Origin: Nitrospirota bacterium
GTDB lineage: Bacteria > Nitrospirota > Thermodesulfovibrionia > Thermodesulfovibrionales > UBA6898
DNA length: 64,000 bases
Direction: 5' to 3'
Assembly: GCA_016214855.1 (NCBI GenBank)
Contig: JACRMT010000010.1
Location: forward strand, 62,001-126,000
Within the stretch, counting starts at the first letter, position 1; every line of letters starts with the position of its first letter. The translations under genes and the position numbers were made by a program. Of this stretch, positions 17,982-27,064 are shown in pieces. The notes under the pieces were generated by a model, which was not told the origin of the DNA, did no database searches, and saw only the letters and a list, made by a program, of their open reading frames with translations.

Positions 17982-17991
17982 CAGTCACCTC

Positions 17992-19500
17992 CTAAAATGT
18001 AGGCAGATCAATAAAGAACGTTGCACCCCTGCCGGGCTCTGACTCTGCCCAGACCCTGCCGTGATGGCGTTCAGCTATTCTCTTTACAATGGAAAGGCCG
18101 ATCCCTGTGCCTTCATACTCTTCCGGCAGATGAAGGCGCTGAAATATCTGAAATATTTTATCACGGTACTGCATATCAAACCCCAGACCGTTGTCTTTAA
18201 CAAAAATGAGTTTCCTCTGGCGATCAAAACCGACAATGATCTCTGGATGTTCAATATTCCTCGTGTACTTTAGCGCATTCGAAAGCAGATTTGAAAAAAG
18301 GCTCTGCATGAGCACCAGATCGCAGTTGATCTCGGGGAGGTCCTGGATCGTGACAGAGACATTCCGCTTTTCGATTTCGCCGGTAAATTGCTCAATCACA
18401 CTCTGTATGATCGCTGCAGCAGGCATCTTTCGATAATTGAGTTCGGCCCTGCCTATCTTCGAAAAGGCCAGGATATCGTCTATGAGCATCGACATTCTGT
18501 TCGTTCCGTTCCGAACTCTCTTAAGGTAGTGCTTCGCCTTCTCCGGAAGGGAATCAGCGTAATCATCCATCAGGATCTTCGAAAAACCGTCAATATTCCT
18601 GAGCGGCGCACGCAGGTCGTGCGAAACGGAATAGGCGAACGACTCAAGCTCCCTGTTGGCATTCGCAAGGTCTGCATTTGATTTATGCAGTGCGTGACTT
18701 TTTTCATAGAGATCAATAGCCATATTGTGGAAGGTCTTCTGAAGATCGCCGATCTCGTCATCGCGAGTGATCTCAGCCCTGCCGATAAGGCTGTCGTTCG
18801 CTATCCGTTCAGGCAGTTCTGCAATGTCACGGGAAAGGTCACGGATCGGCCTGCTGATCAGCCGCGTGACCAGGATATGGGATATGGCTATGATCGCGAG
18901 AACACCGAGGAGGCTGATAACGATATTGCGGTCCCTCAGCTCAGCGATGGCAGAATATTTCGTGTCTATCGGTTTTCTCAGAATGATCGCACCGAGGATC
19001 TTCTTTGCAGAGCCATGGCAGCGGAAACACTGCTGGTGATTCTGCATCAGATGGGCATGCATAAAGAACCTTTTTTCATCATGCGTCTCCTCATACATCC
19101 TGTCCGGTATGACCCCGGTCTGAAATCCTATGGTCAGGTCCTGAACGATCTCATTATTGAGAAGTTCGCTCTGGAGCGATCTCTCAAGGCTTTTGGCTTC
19201 AGACGAGAAAATGATCTTCTGGTCAGTGTCCAATATGAAGAGTTCGATATTGCTGTTCTCTGCCTTGATGTCGAGCAGCTGCTTCTCGATGAGCCGGCCG
19301 TTACCGCTTGCCATCGTCTGCCTCATGCCTGAAGCAATGATCGACATGGTCTCTTTGCTGTCAGCCCCAAACTCTTCAAGGATCTCACGAGTAAGGCGAT
19401 TGTTGGTGAGATAGATAATGACCGCTGTTACAATTGCTACGCAGAGCGAGAGGACAATGAGTATTTTTCTGTCAAGGCTCTTTACAAAGATATTCGGCAA
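17992..19500 (-). CDS. Sensor histidine kinase with periplasmic c-type heme motif
   Basis: About 502 residues. A transmembrane helix near the N-terminus is followed by a periplasmic region ending in QCFRCHG, a CxxCH covalent heme site. A second membrane helix (IVISLLGVLAIIAISHILV), a HAMP linker, HisKA (SVSHDLRAPLRNIDGF) and HATPase_c (GTGIGLSIVKRIAERHHG) follow. The periplasmic part resembles DUF3365/Tll0287-like heme sensors, so redox or gas sensing is likely. I choose TTG at 19500 because GAGGGGG lies eight bases upstream; the frame stays open to 19557 without such a site. Confidence 0.82.
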   Translation of the reverse strand: MPNIFVKSLDRKILIVLSLCVAIVTAVIIYLTNNRLTREILEEFGADSKETMSIIASGMRQTMASGNGRLIEKQLLDIKAENSNIELFILDTDQKIIFSSEAKSLERSLQSELLNNEIVQDLTIGFQTGVIPDRMYEETHDEKRFFMHAHLMQNHQQCFRCHGSAKKILGAIILRKPIDTKYSAIAELRDRNIVISLLGVLAIIAISHILVTRLISRPIRDLSRDIAELPERIANDSLIGRAEITRDDEIGDLQKTFHNMAIDLYEKSHALHKSNADLANANRELESFAYSVSHDLRAPLRNIDGFSKILMDDYADSLPEKAKHYLKRVRNGTNRMSMLIDDILAFSKIGRAELNYRKMPAAAIIQSVIEQFTGEIEKRNVSVTIQDLPEINCDLVLMQSLFSNLLSNALKYTRNIEHPEIIVGFDRQRKLIFVKDNGLGFDMQYRDKIFQIFQRLHLPEEYEGTGIGLSIVKRIAERHHGRVWAESEPGRGATFFIDLPTF

Positions 19501-19560
19501 AGGCGCATCCCCCTCAGGACTTTCACGGATTATACCAATAAGATAATGCCAATACAACGC

Positions 19561-20361
19561 CTATTTGAAGCTCTGTTCTTCCGAGGGAAACGTGCCGTCT
19601 TCCACCTCTCTCTTATAATCACGCATTGCAGCAAGTGCCTCTTCCTTGAGTTTCGCATACCGCTTCACGAACTTTGGCACAAAACGGTCAAACAGGCCGA
19701 GCAGGTCATGCAGCACCAGCACCTGACCGTCACAATAGGGACCAGCACCAATGCCGATAGTAGGAATGGAAAGGGACTTTGTGATCTCTCGGGCAAGAGA
19801 AAGGGGAATACCTTCAAGGACAACGGAAAACGCACCAGAATCTTCGACAATTTTCGCCTCTTCGATCAGCTTCCTGGCGGCGCTCTTTGTCTTCCCCTGC
19901 ACCTTATATCCGCCCATCCTGTGGATCGACTGGGGCGTAAGGCCGATATGGGCCATTACCGGGATATCTGACCTGGTCATGGCCCTGATCCTGTCAGCGA
20001 TCTCGGAGCCGCCTTCGATCTTGATCGCGGCAGCTCCCCCTTCCTTGAGAAACCGGCCGGCATTCCTGATCGCATCTTCAACGCCTGACTGGTATGACAT
20101 GAAAGGCATATCGCCGATGACAAGGGCGTTCTTTACCGCCCGGGAAACCATTTTAGTATGGTAGATCATCTCATCCATGGTCACCGGCAGGGTGTTTTCG
20201 AGTCCCTGAACAACGACGCCAAGCGAGTCGCCGACAAGCACCGCATCAAGGCCCGCCTCGTCCGCGATCTGGGCAAACGGATAGTCATATGCGGTCAGCA
20301 TCGTGATCTTCGCTCCCTCGGCCTTCTTCTTCAGAAAATCCTGCACTGTTATCTTCGGCAT
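19561..20361 (-). CDS. panB: 3-methyl-2-oxobutanoate hydroxymethyltransferase PanB
   Basis: A 266-residue first enzyme of pantothenate synthesis, transferring a one-carbon unit from methylene-THF to ketoisovalerate. Family motifs are [51 protein letters not shown] and [17 protein letters not shown]. The ATG at 20361, preceded by a G-rich stretch, is preferred over the TTG at 20373. The rest of the pantothenate pathway (panC, panD) is not in the window. Confidence 0.94.
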   Translation of the reverse strand: MPKITVQDFLKKKAEGAKITMLTAYDYPFAQIADEAGLDAVLVGDSLGVVVQGLENTLPVTMDEMIYHTKMVSRAVKNALVIGDMPFMSYQSGVEDAIRNAGRFLKEGGAAAIKIEGGSEIADRIRAMTRSDIPVMAHIGLTPQSIHRMGGYKVQGKTKSAARKLIEEAKIVEDSGAFSVVLEGIPLSLAREITKSLSIPTIGIGAGPYCDGQVLVLHDLLGLFDRFVPKFVKRYAKLKEEALAAMRDYKREVEDGTFPSEEQSFK

Positions 20362-20443
20362 CCGCGCCCCCAAATCGTATGGATTTTGTGCATTATACTT
20401 ATATGGCAGCCTGCAGCCATACTGTCAAGCACCGAACCTTGCC

Positions 20444-21469
20444 CTACTCAGGCAACTTTGTCTTCATAAACTCGATCAAGGCATCCATTTTCTGCTTCAG
20501 CTTTTCGAACCCTTTGAACGTCAGCGACTGGGGGCCGTCAGACAGGGCATGTTCAGGGTCCGGATGGACCTCAACCATAATGCCGTGAGAGCCGACAACT
20601 GCAGCGGCAAGCGATAAGGGGCTCACCAGGCTCCTCTTCCCTGTTGCATGGCTTGGATCAAAGATCACCGGCAGATGACAACTCTCAGCCACAAGCGGGA
20701 TGACCGAAAGATCCGACGTATTTCTCGTGGCAGTCTCAAAGGTCCTGATGCCGCGCTCGCAGAGTATCACATCGGAGTTGCCTTCAAGAAGTATGTATTC
20801 GGCAGAGGCAAGCCATTCCTCAACAGTTGCAGACAATCCCCGCTTAAGGATCACCGGCCTTTTGGTTCTTCCAACCTCCCGCAGCAGGTCAAAGTTCTGC
20901 ATATTGCGGGCACCGATCTGAAGGATATCAGCCTTTGAGGCCGTGTTCTCGACCTGTTCAGGGCTCATTACCTCTGTCGCGATGAGAACGCCGACCTCTT
21001 TTCGTACTTCGTCAAGGATCTCTATGCCCACTTCACGCAGTCCCTGGAAGCTGTGCGGGCTTGTACGGGGCTTGTACGCACCGGCACGCAACACGGGAAC
21101 TCCTACTTTTTTGAGATATCTGGCAGTCTTGAATATCTGCTCCCTGCTTTCTATGGCGCACGGACCTGCGATGAAAAGAAACGGCGATCTCCCGCCGATC
21201 TTCACAGCCCTGGAAAGTTTGATGACCGAGTCTGCAGGATGAAAATCCCTGCTCACCAGCTTATACGGCTTGGTCACGTGAATGATCTCCAGAATGCCTT
21301 TAAGCGCCCTGATCGGACCATCATCGATCCACGACTGATTGCCGATGATACCGATGGCCGTGCGCTCGGCACCGGGTATGGCAACGGGCTTAAACCCCAT
21401 ATTCCTGATAGTGCTCTTGACCCTCTCGATGTCCTTGTCTGCAGCAGAGTGATGCATTACGATAAGCAT
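20444..21469 (-). CDS. aroF: 3-deoxy-7-phosphoheptulonate (DAHP) synthase
   Basis: A 341-residue first enzyme of the shikimate pathway. It has an N-terminal ferredoxin-like regulatory domain (about 1-70) as in the Thermotoga type, then the TIM-barrel with FIAGPCAIES, LRAGAYKPRTSPHSFQG, LQIGARNMQNF, VILKRGLSATVEEWL, CERGIRTFE and PVIFDPSHATGKR. The Shine-Dalgarno AAGGAGA precedes the ATG. It lies just upstream of panB on the same strand; an 82-base gap separates them. Confidence 0.94.
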   Translation of the reverse strand: MLIVMHHSAADKDIERVKSTIRNMGFKPVAIPGAERTAIGIIGNQSWIDDGPIRALKGILEIIHVTKPYKLVSRDFHPADSVIKLSRAVKIGGRSPFLFIAGPCAIESREQIFKTARYLKKVGVPVLRAGAYKPRTSPHSFQGLREVGIEILDEVRKEVGVLIATEVMSPEQVENTASKADILQIGARNMQNFDLLREVGRTKRPVILKRGLSATVEEWLASAEYILLEGNSDVILCERGIRTFETATRNTSDLSVIPLVAESCHLPVIFDPSHATGKRSLVSPLSLAAAVVGSHGIMVEVHPDPEHALSDGPQSLTFKGFEKLKQKMDALIEFMKTKLPE

Positions 21470-21544
21470 GATTGAATCTCCTTCTTATGATGATCTATTC
21501 TATGGAAAGGCAGTTCTAAATATCAATGATGCTTATTATTCCTA

Positions 21545-21553
21545 TGGTATAAT
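21545..21553 (+). promoter_or_regulatory. Extended -10 promoter abutting the start at 21560
   Basis: TG-G-TATAAT: TG at 21545-21546 and TATAAT at 21548-21553. The ATG at 21560 lies six bases later, at the expected transcription start, with no Shine-Dalgarno. A leaderless transcript is likely. Confidence 0.5.
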
Positions 21554-21559
21554 TGCTGA

Positions 21560-23596
21560 ATGTTTATGAAGCGATTTCCTCTTTTTTTCATGCTTATTGC
21601 CGGTCTCGCCATCCTCTCCTGCCCGGTGACTGCAATTGCATCTGCCTCGGAGCAGGAGACCGAGCTTTTCAACAAGGGTTACGAATACCTGTTTTCCTAC
21701 AAGCCTGATAAGGCAGCCGAAACATTCAGAATGTTCCTTAAAGAATATCCGGAAAGCTCAGCGCGCGATGCTGCCATGTTCTGGCTCGGCAAGACCCTCA
21801 TCAGCATGAAATCATATAGTGAGGCCGAGCAGACCTTCCAGACCATACAAAAAGAATTTCCTGACAGCCCTTTTCTGGTCTTTATTGGTATCGAAATGGA
21901 AGAGATCGTAAGGCTCCGATCGGCCGCACTTAATAAGGACAACAGAGAGGCGTCGTTGCAGCAGAAAGATGGCAATCCCAAAGAAGTAAAGGATGGAAAG
22001 AGATCAGGAGAGGCAGACAGAAAGCTGACTCAGCTTCAGACAGATAAAGAAAAGGCTGAAGCGCTCCTTGAAGAGGAACGCAGGGTTAACCGTGAGCGCA
22101 TGCTCAGGATCACGGACCTGGAATCCGGAGAAGCCCTTTTGAAGAAGCAGAATACTGACCTTGAAGTTCAGGTGCTCCGCCTGGCGGATCTGGAAAAAAA
22201 CCTGAAAGAAGCAAGGAGCGAAAGAGACCGCCTCAACAGACAGATAGCACGACTCTCCGCGGAGAAAAGTTCCTCAGAAAAAGACACGGTCATTACGACA
22301 ATGCCGCAGCCCCAGGAGCAGAAGGCTGCTGTCGAGGGAGGAGAGCCCTTGCGCTTCAGACTCGCGCAGCTGGAGCTGCTCAGCGAAGAACAAGGGAAAG
22401 AACTTGCCAGGGCCAGAAAAGAGCAGGAGAGACTTGAAAGACTGGTAATGGAGGAAAAGAAACTTGTATCAGAGCTCAAGACCGATCTTGCCCGCTCAAA
22501 AGAACGAGAAAAGGGTGATAATACTGCATCATCAGGAAGGGACGCCGAGAAACTGGTCGCAGAGGTCAATACATTCAAAGGTCAGGTGAGCGGGCTGCAG
22601 GCTGAAAATAAGAACCTTGGGAACAGGATCGAGGAGATGGAGCTTCAGGCTGAACAGCGGATCCGGGATATGAGGATCCTGAACGCCTATCTTTCCAGGC
22701 TGATGTTCCAGAAAAAAGATGCTCCGAAACCGCAGACAGACCCGAAGGCCGGAGAAGAACGGGACAGGCTCAAATCAACACTTGAAGAGGAAAAAAAGCG
22801 TTCTGCAGATCTAAGCAATCAGCTTGCGAAACTTAAAGAGCGGCCGGCTCATGCGGAAACAGTACAGGAGAGACCTTCTTCACTGCAGCTTGCTTCTGAC
22901 GCCCTTGTCAGGATCGGCAGCAGAGACTATCCCCTTGCACAGATCATTGATTATCAGATCACTGCTTCACTCATGCTGAAGAGCATCGGGGCAAGGGATA
23001 TTGCCTGGAGAACCGGAAATCCGCTCAACGATTTTATATCTGAAGAACTTCTCCTTATGGAGGCAAGAAAGATCAATCTGTCGTCTGACACGAAAAAACA
23101 GAAGGAGATGATCGAAAAATACAGGCTCGGCACCGCAGAAGCTGCCTACCTCGAAAAGGTCATGACCATTGCCCGATACCTGGACACACAATATACTGAC
23201 AGCTCACCAGACAAATGGCTGGAGCTCATATCGGTTGACTACAAGCCCGGGGATGCCGCATCAAAAACGGTCCTGGCAACCGATATTCAGAAGGCCGCCC
23301 GGGGAGGAACGTCATTTGAAGAAATTGCAAAGATGTATCCCGAAGGCGTCAGATTCATTCGCCTGAGCATCAAGGAGTTCAGCACAAAGTATAAGGACAA
23401 AAGCCAGATCATTCAGAAGCTCAATTTTCTCAATGAAGAAACGGTGGTTATGTGGTCTGAGCTCGGCTATATGCTGATCAAGCCGGTCTCGACCCGAACC
23501 CCCTTCAATCCCTTTGAGGAACTTGCATCAGAGAAAAAAGAAAGGCTCACTGCGTTCCTTAAGCAATGGTTTTCTGAGCACACGAAACAGCCTTGA
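21560..23596 (+). CDS. Secreted TPR/coiled-coil protein with SurA/parvulin-like C-terminus
   Basis: A 678-residue protein. Residues 1-30 form a signal peptide (cleavage near AIASA). Residues about 30-125 are TPR repeats of the YbgF/BamD type (FNKGYEYLFSYKPDKAAETF). Residues about 150-420 are a long charged coiled coil. Residues about 440-678 resemble the helical plus parvulin-like region of periplasmic foldases (FEEIAKMYPEGVRFIRLS), but I do not see convincing catalytic residues. It is probably a periplasmic scaffold or chaperone. The exact family is not recognised. Confidence 0.7.
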   Translation: MFMKRFPLFFMLIAGLAILSCPVTAIASASEQETELFNKGYEYLFSYKPDKAAETFRMFLKEYPESSARDAAMFWLGKTLISMKSYSEAEQTFQTIQKEFPDSPFLVFIGIEMEEIVRLRSAALNKDNREASLQQKDGNPKEVKDGKRSGEADRKLTQLQTDKEKAEALLEEERRVNRERMLRITDLESGEALLKKQNTDLEVQVLRLADLEKNLKEARSERDRLNRQIARLSAEKSSSEKDTVITTMPQPQEQKAAVEGGEPLRFRLAQLELLSEEQGKELARARKEQERLERLVMEEKKLVSELKTDLARSKEREKGDNTASSGRDAEKLVAEVNTFKGQVSGLQAENKNLGNRIEEMELQAEQRIRDMRILNAYLSRLMFQKKDAPKPQTDPKAGEERDRLKSTLEEEKKRSADLSNQLAKLKERPAHAETVQERPSSLQLASDALVRIGSRDYPLAQIIDYQITASLMLKSIGARDIAWRTGNPLNDFISEELLLMEARKINLSSDTKKQKEMIEKYRLGTAEAAYLEKVMTIARYLDTQYTDSSPDKWLELISVDYKPGDAASKTVLATDIQKAARGGTSFEEIAKMYPEGVRFIRLSIKEFSTKYKDKSQIIQKLNFLNEETVVMWSELGYMLIKPVSTRTPFNPFEELASEKKERLTAFLKQWFSEHTKQP

Positions 23597-23602
23597 TCAT
23601 CC

Positions 23603-23644
23603 TTCTTCAACTCAGCGGCGGTATCGCTCCGCTGAGCTGAAGAA
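23603..23644. terminator. Stem-loop between convergent genes
   Basis: CTCAGCGG (23611-23618) pairs with CCGCTGAG (23629-23636). TTCTTC (23603-23608) and GAAGAA (23639-23644) extend the stem across small internal loops. It lies between the end of the coiled-coil gene and the end of the DUF5661 gene. There is no clear T-tract. Confidence 0.45.
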
Positions 23645-23672
23645 AAAATATCTATCGCAGCCTGTCTGCCAA

Positions 23673-24110
23673 CTATTTCAGGCCTGAAATCTCGATCTTT
23701 CCAAGGTCAATCCGTGCCTTGGCCAGTCTGCCGAAATACTTCTTCACTTTCAGGAGATTGCCTGCCTTGACCGCCTTGAAGAGGTCGCCCTCAAGTTCGG
23801 CGACTTCGAGCCGCTCATAATAGTCCAACATCTCTTTCAGATGTGCCAGAACGATCTTGCCCGTCAGAAGTGGATGGTTGTTGGTAACATTGGCATCCTT
23901 GAACCGCACGCCATGCTCAAGCTCCACTTCAAGGCCGCGCCGGAACTCCTGAAGCGGTATGGCCATCTTCTCTGTGTTTACCCGGGACAGTATGATCCTG
24001 GCATCTTTTGCAGTGACCTTATCGTCCTTTTTCCGGGTCCAGTCCTCAAGTTTCAGTTCTTTGCATACCCTTTTTACTTCCTCGATCGTAATGTATTGCG
24101 GCAGTTTCAT
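23673..24110 (-). CDS. DUF5661-family protein
   Basis: A 145-residue small soluble protein of unknown function. The segment DANVTNNHPLLTGKIVLAHL, followed by EMLDYYERLE, matches the family I know as DUF5661. The N-terminus (IEEVKRVCKELKLEDWTRK) is helical and charged. It is the downstream member of a minus-strand pair with the secreted coiled-coil protein. No catalytic motif is visible. Confidence 0.7.
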   Translation of the reverse strand: MKLPQYITIEEVKRVCKELKLEDWTRKKDDKVTAKDARIILSRVNTEKMAIPLQEFRRGLEVELEHGVRFKDANVTNNHPLLTGKIVLAHLKEMLDYYERLEVAELEGDLFKAVKAGNLLKVKKYFGRLAKARIDLGKIEISGLK

Positions 24111-24146
24111 GGTTATCCTCCTCCTGTCTGCTGGTATTACCGTTGG

Positions 24147-24605
24147 TTAATCCTTGAATTTTGCAGCCGTGCGATTATAGGAATGCTCCAGGTCCTTAAG
24201 CAGCGAATCAAGCTCTCCGCGCGCCTTCTCCCACTTTTCCTCACCCGACTCTTTCATGGCGTTCAACTTGTTCTTTGCAGATTCGCTCTTTTTTTTGAGG
24301 TCATCACCTGCATGGGAGATCTTCTCTTTCGCCTTCAGGCCCCTCTTTTCGACCCTGACATAAAGCCGCTTCAGTTTATCCTCAAAACGGAGCAGTTTCT
24401 CCTCAGCCTTTTTCTGATACCGCTCCTTCTTCTGATGAAAAGAGGAATCGGTTGTCTTTGCAGCCTCTCCTGAATCCGTCTTTACCTCTGACGGGGATAC
24501 GGACTTCTTCTTTTCCGCAGACTGGTCCTGGCCAATACCGGGCGCATGCATAAGACCCAGTGCCATGACAACCGCAATGATCAGCTTCAATTGTCTCACA
24601 TCCAT
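24147..24605 (-). CDS. Secreted Lys/Glu-rich coiled-coil protein
   Basis: A 152-residue protein. Residues 1-25 look like a signal peptide (LKLIIAVVMALGLMHAPGIG), followed by a Ser/Lys/Thr linker and about 100 residues of highly charged helix rich in Lys and Glu. It is not assigned to a family. It resembles small periplasmic coiled-coil stress or envelope proteins only in composition. It lies 36 bases upstream of the DUF5661 gene on the same strand. Confidence 0.6.
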   Translation of the reverse strand: MDVRQLKLIIAVVMALGLMHAPGIGQDQSAEKKKSVSPSEVKTDSGEAAKTTDSSFHQKKERYQKKAEEKLLRFEDKLKRLYVRVEKRGLKAKEKISHAGDDLKKKSESAKNKLNAMKESGEEKWEKARGELDSLLKDLEHSYNRTAAKFKD

Positions 24606-24687
24606 CTCCTTATCGCTGCTCTTTCTGCTATTTTACCAGTTCATCCCTGATTGTGCGATTTCTATTTTCTGCGGGCCTTGAAAAGTC

Positions 24688-24696
24688 TGTTATAAT
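24688..24696 (+). promoter_or_regulatory. Extended -10 promoter upstream of the DUF3786 gene
   Basis: TG-T-TATAAT: TG at 24688-24689 and TATAAT at 24691-24696. The ATG is at 24705, so the expected transcription start leaves a leader of about two bases. No Shine-Dalgarno fits. TTGAAA at 24679 is too close to act as a -35. Confidence 0.5.
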
Positions 24697-24704
24697 TATC
24701 CGGC

Positions 24705-25490
24705 ATGACCATGAACGCAATAGAACTGTATAAAAGGCTCCCGAAAAAGAACTGCGGCAGATGCAGCCAGAAGACCTGTATGCCGTTTGCCCTGTCCGTG
24801 ATCAAGGGTGATGCTGACCTGTCGGAATGTCCCCTGCTGATTGAAAATGAGATCAGGGATTTGAAGGGTTCCATCACTCGCGCAGACTGGCAGGAGGAAC
24901 TGATCCAGTCACTTCGGCTCAAGATAAAGGATGTTGACCTCTCCGCCATAACCGGTGACCTTGGCGGTGATTATCGTGATGGCAGGCTTTTTATGCATTG
25001 CCTTGGCAGGGAATTCGAGATATTCCCCGGGGGCGACATACATGCCCAGAGCCCTATTACACCATGGATCAGGATCCTCCTGCTCCACTACATCAACACC
25101 CATGGAAAGGCCGGGCTTTCCGGGAAATGGGTCTCTTTCAGCGAACTTAGAAGCGGGATGGTAAAGGCGTCGTCTTTTTTGCGTGAGGTCGAGGACCCTA
25201 TAAAGGAACTCTTCGAAAGCAGTCCTGAGCGGGTATCTGCAGCACTTATAAGACTCGGTGCAAAACAGACGGATGATTTCCCGACCCCGAATGCATGGAG
25301 CCTTTTTCTTCTGCCGAAAGTGCCGGTCGTGATCCTGTACTGGCCCGGGGAGGATGAGTTCCCTGCAACGGCAAAGATACTCTTCGATCAGACTGCGGAC
25401 AAATTCCTCGACGTCGAATCTCTTATGTTTCTGCTCGAAGGCTTCGTGAAAAATATAGAACGGGTCCTTTCCCTTGACAACACGCTATGA
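24705..25490 (+). CDS. DUF3786 protein with N-terminal 4Fe-4S (corrinoid-type) domain
   Basis: A 261-residue protein. Residues about 8-50 carry C-x2-C-x4-C-x16-C (NCGRCSQKTCMPFA, then LSECPLL). This is the [4Fe-4S] arrangement found at the N-terminus of the corrinoid iron-sulfur protein large subunit. The rest (LGREFEIFPGGDIH, PVVILYWPGEDEFPATAKIL) matches DUF3786, known from anaerobes, function unknown. A role in corrinoid or one-carbon chemistry is only suggested by the cluster domain. Confidence 0.75.
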   Translation: MTMNAIELYKRLPKKNCGRCSQKTCMPFALSVIKGDADLSECPLLIENEIRDLKGSITRADWQEELIQSLRLKIKDVDLSAITGDLGGDYRDGRLFMHCLGREFEIFPGGDIHAQSPITPWIRILLLHYINTHGKAGLSGKWVSFSELRSGMVKASSFLREVEDPIKELFESSPERVSAALIRLGAKQTDDFPTPNAWSLFLLPKVPVVILYWPGEDEFPATAKILFDQTADKFLDVESLMFLLEGFVKNIERVLSLDNTL

Positions 25491-25530
25491 CTGACATAAA
25501 ATTCTTTCTTTAGAAGCACCGGCCAAAACC

Positions 25531-26343
25531 ATGACAGAGAAAAAGACGACAGGAATCTATTCAACTATTCAGGCGATCTACCTATCTTTTTACTCGAGAG
25601 AGCTGTATCAGGACATTGCGAGAAACTGGAAAGGGCTCTGCCTTCCCTATCTCCTGTTTATCCTTATGCTCTTCTGGATACCGGAGAGCATGAACATCCA
25701 CCGCACCATAGCCGACTTCATCGCCGACGAGGGGCCAGGCTATGTTGAGCAGGTCCCTGAGATAACTATTGCAAAGGGTGAGCTATCGATCAAAGAGGAG
25801 ATGCCATATACGATCTACGACAAAAAAAATAAGACCCCGTTCGCGATCATTGATACGACGGGAAAGACTGCGTCATTGGACAATTCACCCGCGCATCTGC
25901 TCGTAACCAGAAACACGCTCATGATACGGAAGGATGATAAAGAGGTCCGCTCCCTGCCCCTGACCGATATTGGCGACGTGATCGTAACAAGAAAGCTTAT
26001 CTATACCTGGCTTGAGGTATTCAACAATCTCGTTATTGCTGTGCTTTTCCCCCTTTTGCTGATCATGTCGTATGGATTTCATATCGTGCAGGTGATCCTT
26101 CTGTCGTTCCTGGGCGGGAATTTTGCGAAATATTTCAATGTCAACCTTGACTTCAGGGCATTGATGCGGCTCTCTGCCGTTGCCTTCACTCCGCCGCTGC
26201 TCCTTGAGGCAGTGCATGCGATTCTCGATATATCATACCCCTACAGTTCAATGATCTCCTTCATCATCGCAGCGGGATATCTTTACTATGCCGTAGGGTC
26301 GAACTCAGAAAAGATGCTCAATCCGATCAGCAAAAAATCCTGA
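25531..26343 (+). CDS. DUF1189-family membrane protein
   Basis: A 270-residue integral membrane protein. One helix near residues 35-52 (LPYLLFILMLFWIPES) is followed by an extracytoplasmic domain of about 120 residues, then three or four C-terminal helices (VLFPLLLIMSYGFHIVQVIL). The order and the motif GGNFAKYFN fit DUF1189. Function is unknown. It follows the DUF3786 gene by 40 bases on the same strand. Confidence 0.7.
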   Translation: MTEKKTTGIYSTIQAIYLSFYSRELYQDIARNWKGLCLPYLLFILMLFWIPESMNIHRTIADFIADEGPGYVEQVPEITIAKGELSIKEEMPYTIYDKKNKTPFAIIDTTGKTASLDNSPAHLLVTRNTLMIRKDDKEVRSLPLTDIGDVIVTRKLIYTWLEVFNNLVIAVLFPLLLIMSYGFHIVQVILLSFLGGNFAKYFNVNLDFRALMRLSAVAFTPPLLLEAVHAILDISYPYSSMISFIIAAGYLYYAVGSNSEKMLNPISKKS

Positions 26344-26351
26344 CACTGCCC

Positions 26352-26564
26352 TCAGTCACGCGAATACAGAGCCTTCAGGATCAGCACCAGCCAGGGCAGA
26401 CTGTGCAGCAGAAGGTCAAACCAGTCAAGCGGCCGGACGAGCCTGCCGCGGAAAAGCATGCCCAGCTTTTCAACAAGGTGAGGAGGCCAGTACGGCGCAA
26501 GGCCGAGCGTGAGACAGAGAAAAACGACAGCTGTCCAGGGAAGCTTATCAAGCAGGTAATCCAT
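26352..26564 (-). CDS. Small membrane protein next to DoxX
   Basis: A 70-residue protein with two hydrophobic helices and the conserved middle PHLVEKLGMLFRGRLVRPLD followed by WFDLLLHSLPW. Homologues are often loosely named RND transporter but are far too short for one. The ATG at 26564 is preferred because GGGGGA lies six bases upstream; a GTG at 26582 overlaps the doxX stop. It is coupled to doxX, and its function is unknown. Confidence 0.65.
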   Translation of the reverse strand: MDYLLDKLPWTAVVFLCLTLGLAPYWPPHLVEKLGMLFRGRLVRPLDWFDLLLHSLPWLVLILKALYSRD

Positions 26565-26578
26565 CTGCTGTCCCCCGA

Positions 26579-26983
26579 TCACTTCTTGTCCAGGCTGTAT
26601 CTTCCCGGGCCGATAAAAAAGAGACCGGCGAACAGGATCCCGTTCTCAATGGCATGAGACGCAACCTGAAGGCCGTCGCCCTTGCCAAGATGCATCGAAA
26701 CAGCCACTGCCATGGTGATCACAAGAAAAAAACAGGCAGGCCTGAAAAAGAGACCGATGATTAACAGGAGTGCCCCGCCAAACTCTGCGGCTGCTGCCAT
26801 AAATCCCCAAAAAACCGGTATGGCGCTCACACCGACGTACTGCATGGCGCTGCCGAGCTTTATCCACTTCTCAGGACCGCCCATGATCTTCGGAAACCCG
26901 TGATACAGATACATGATACCGATGCCGACCCGAAGAAGCAGGAGTCCGAAGTCAGTGTACTTTGCCAGAAATATCAGTTTCAT
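26579..26983 (-). CDS. DoxX-family membrane protein
   Basis: A 134-residue four-helix membrane protein. The DoxX motifs are LLLRVGIGIMYLYHGFPKI, EFGGALLLIIGLFFRPAC and the C-terminal FAGLFFIGPGRYSLD. Members are linked to quinone or thiol redox reactions, but this one has no assigned substrate. It overlaps or abuts the small membrane protein gene downstream. Confidence 0.85.
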   Translation of the reverse strand: MKLIFLAKYTDFGLLLLRVGIGIMYLYHGFPKIMGGPEKWIKLGSAMQYVGVSAIPVFWGFMAAAAEFGGALLLIIGLFFRPACFFLVITMAVAVSMHLGKGDGLQVASHAIENGILFAGLFFIGPGRYSLDKK

Positions 26984-27064
26984 AAAGACGCCTCCGCAGT
27001 GTGCTATTTTATTTCAGTGTAGCACACTGATCATGGCGAAAGAACAGAGGTACTTGCCTGCCGA

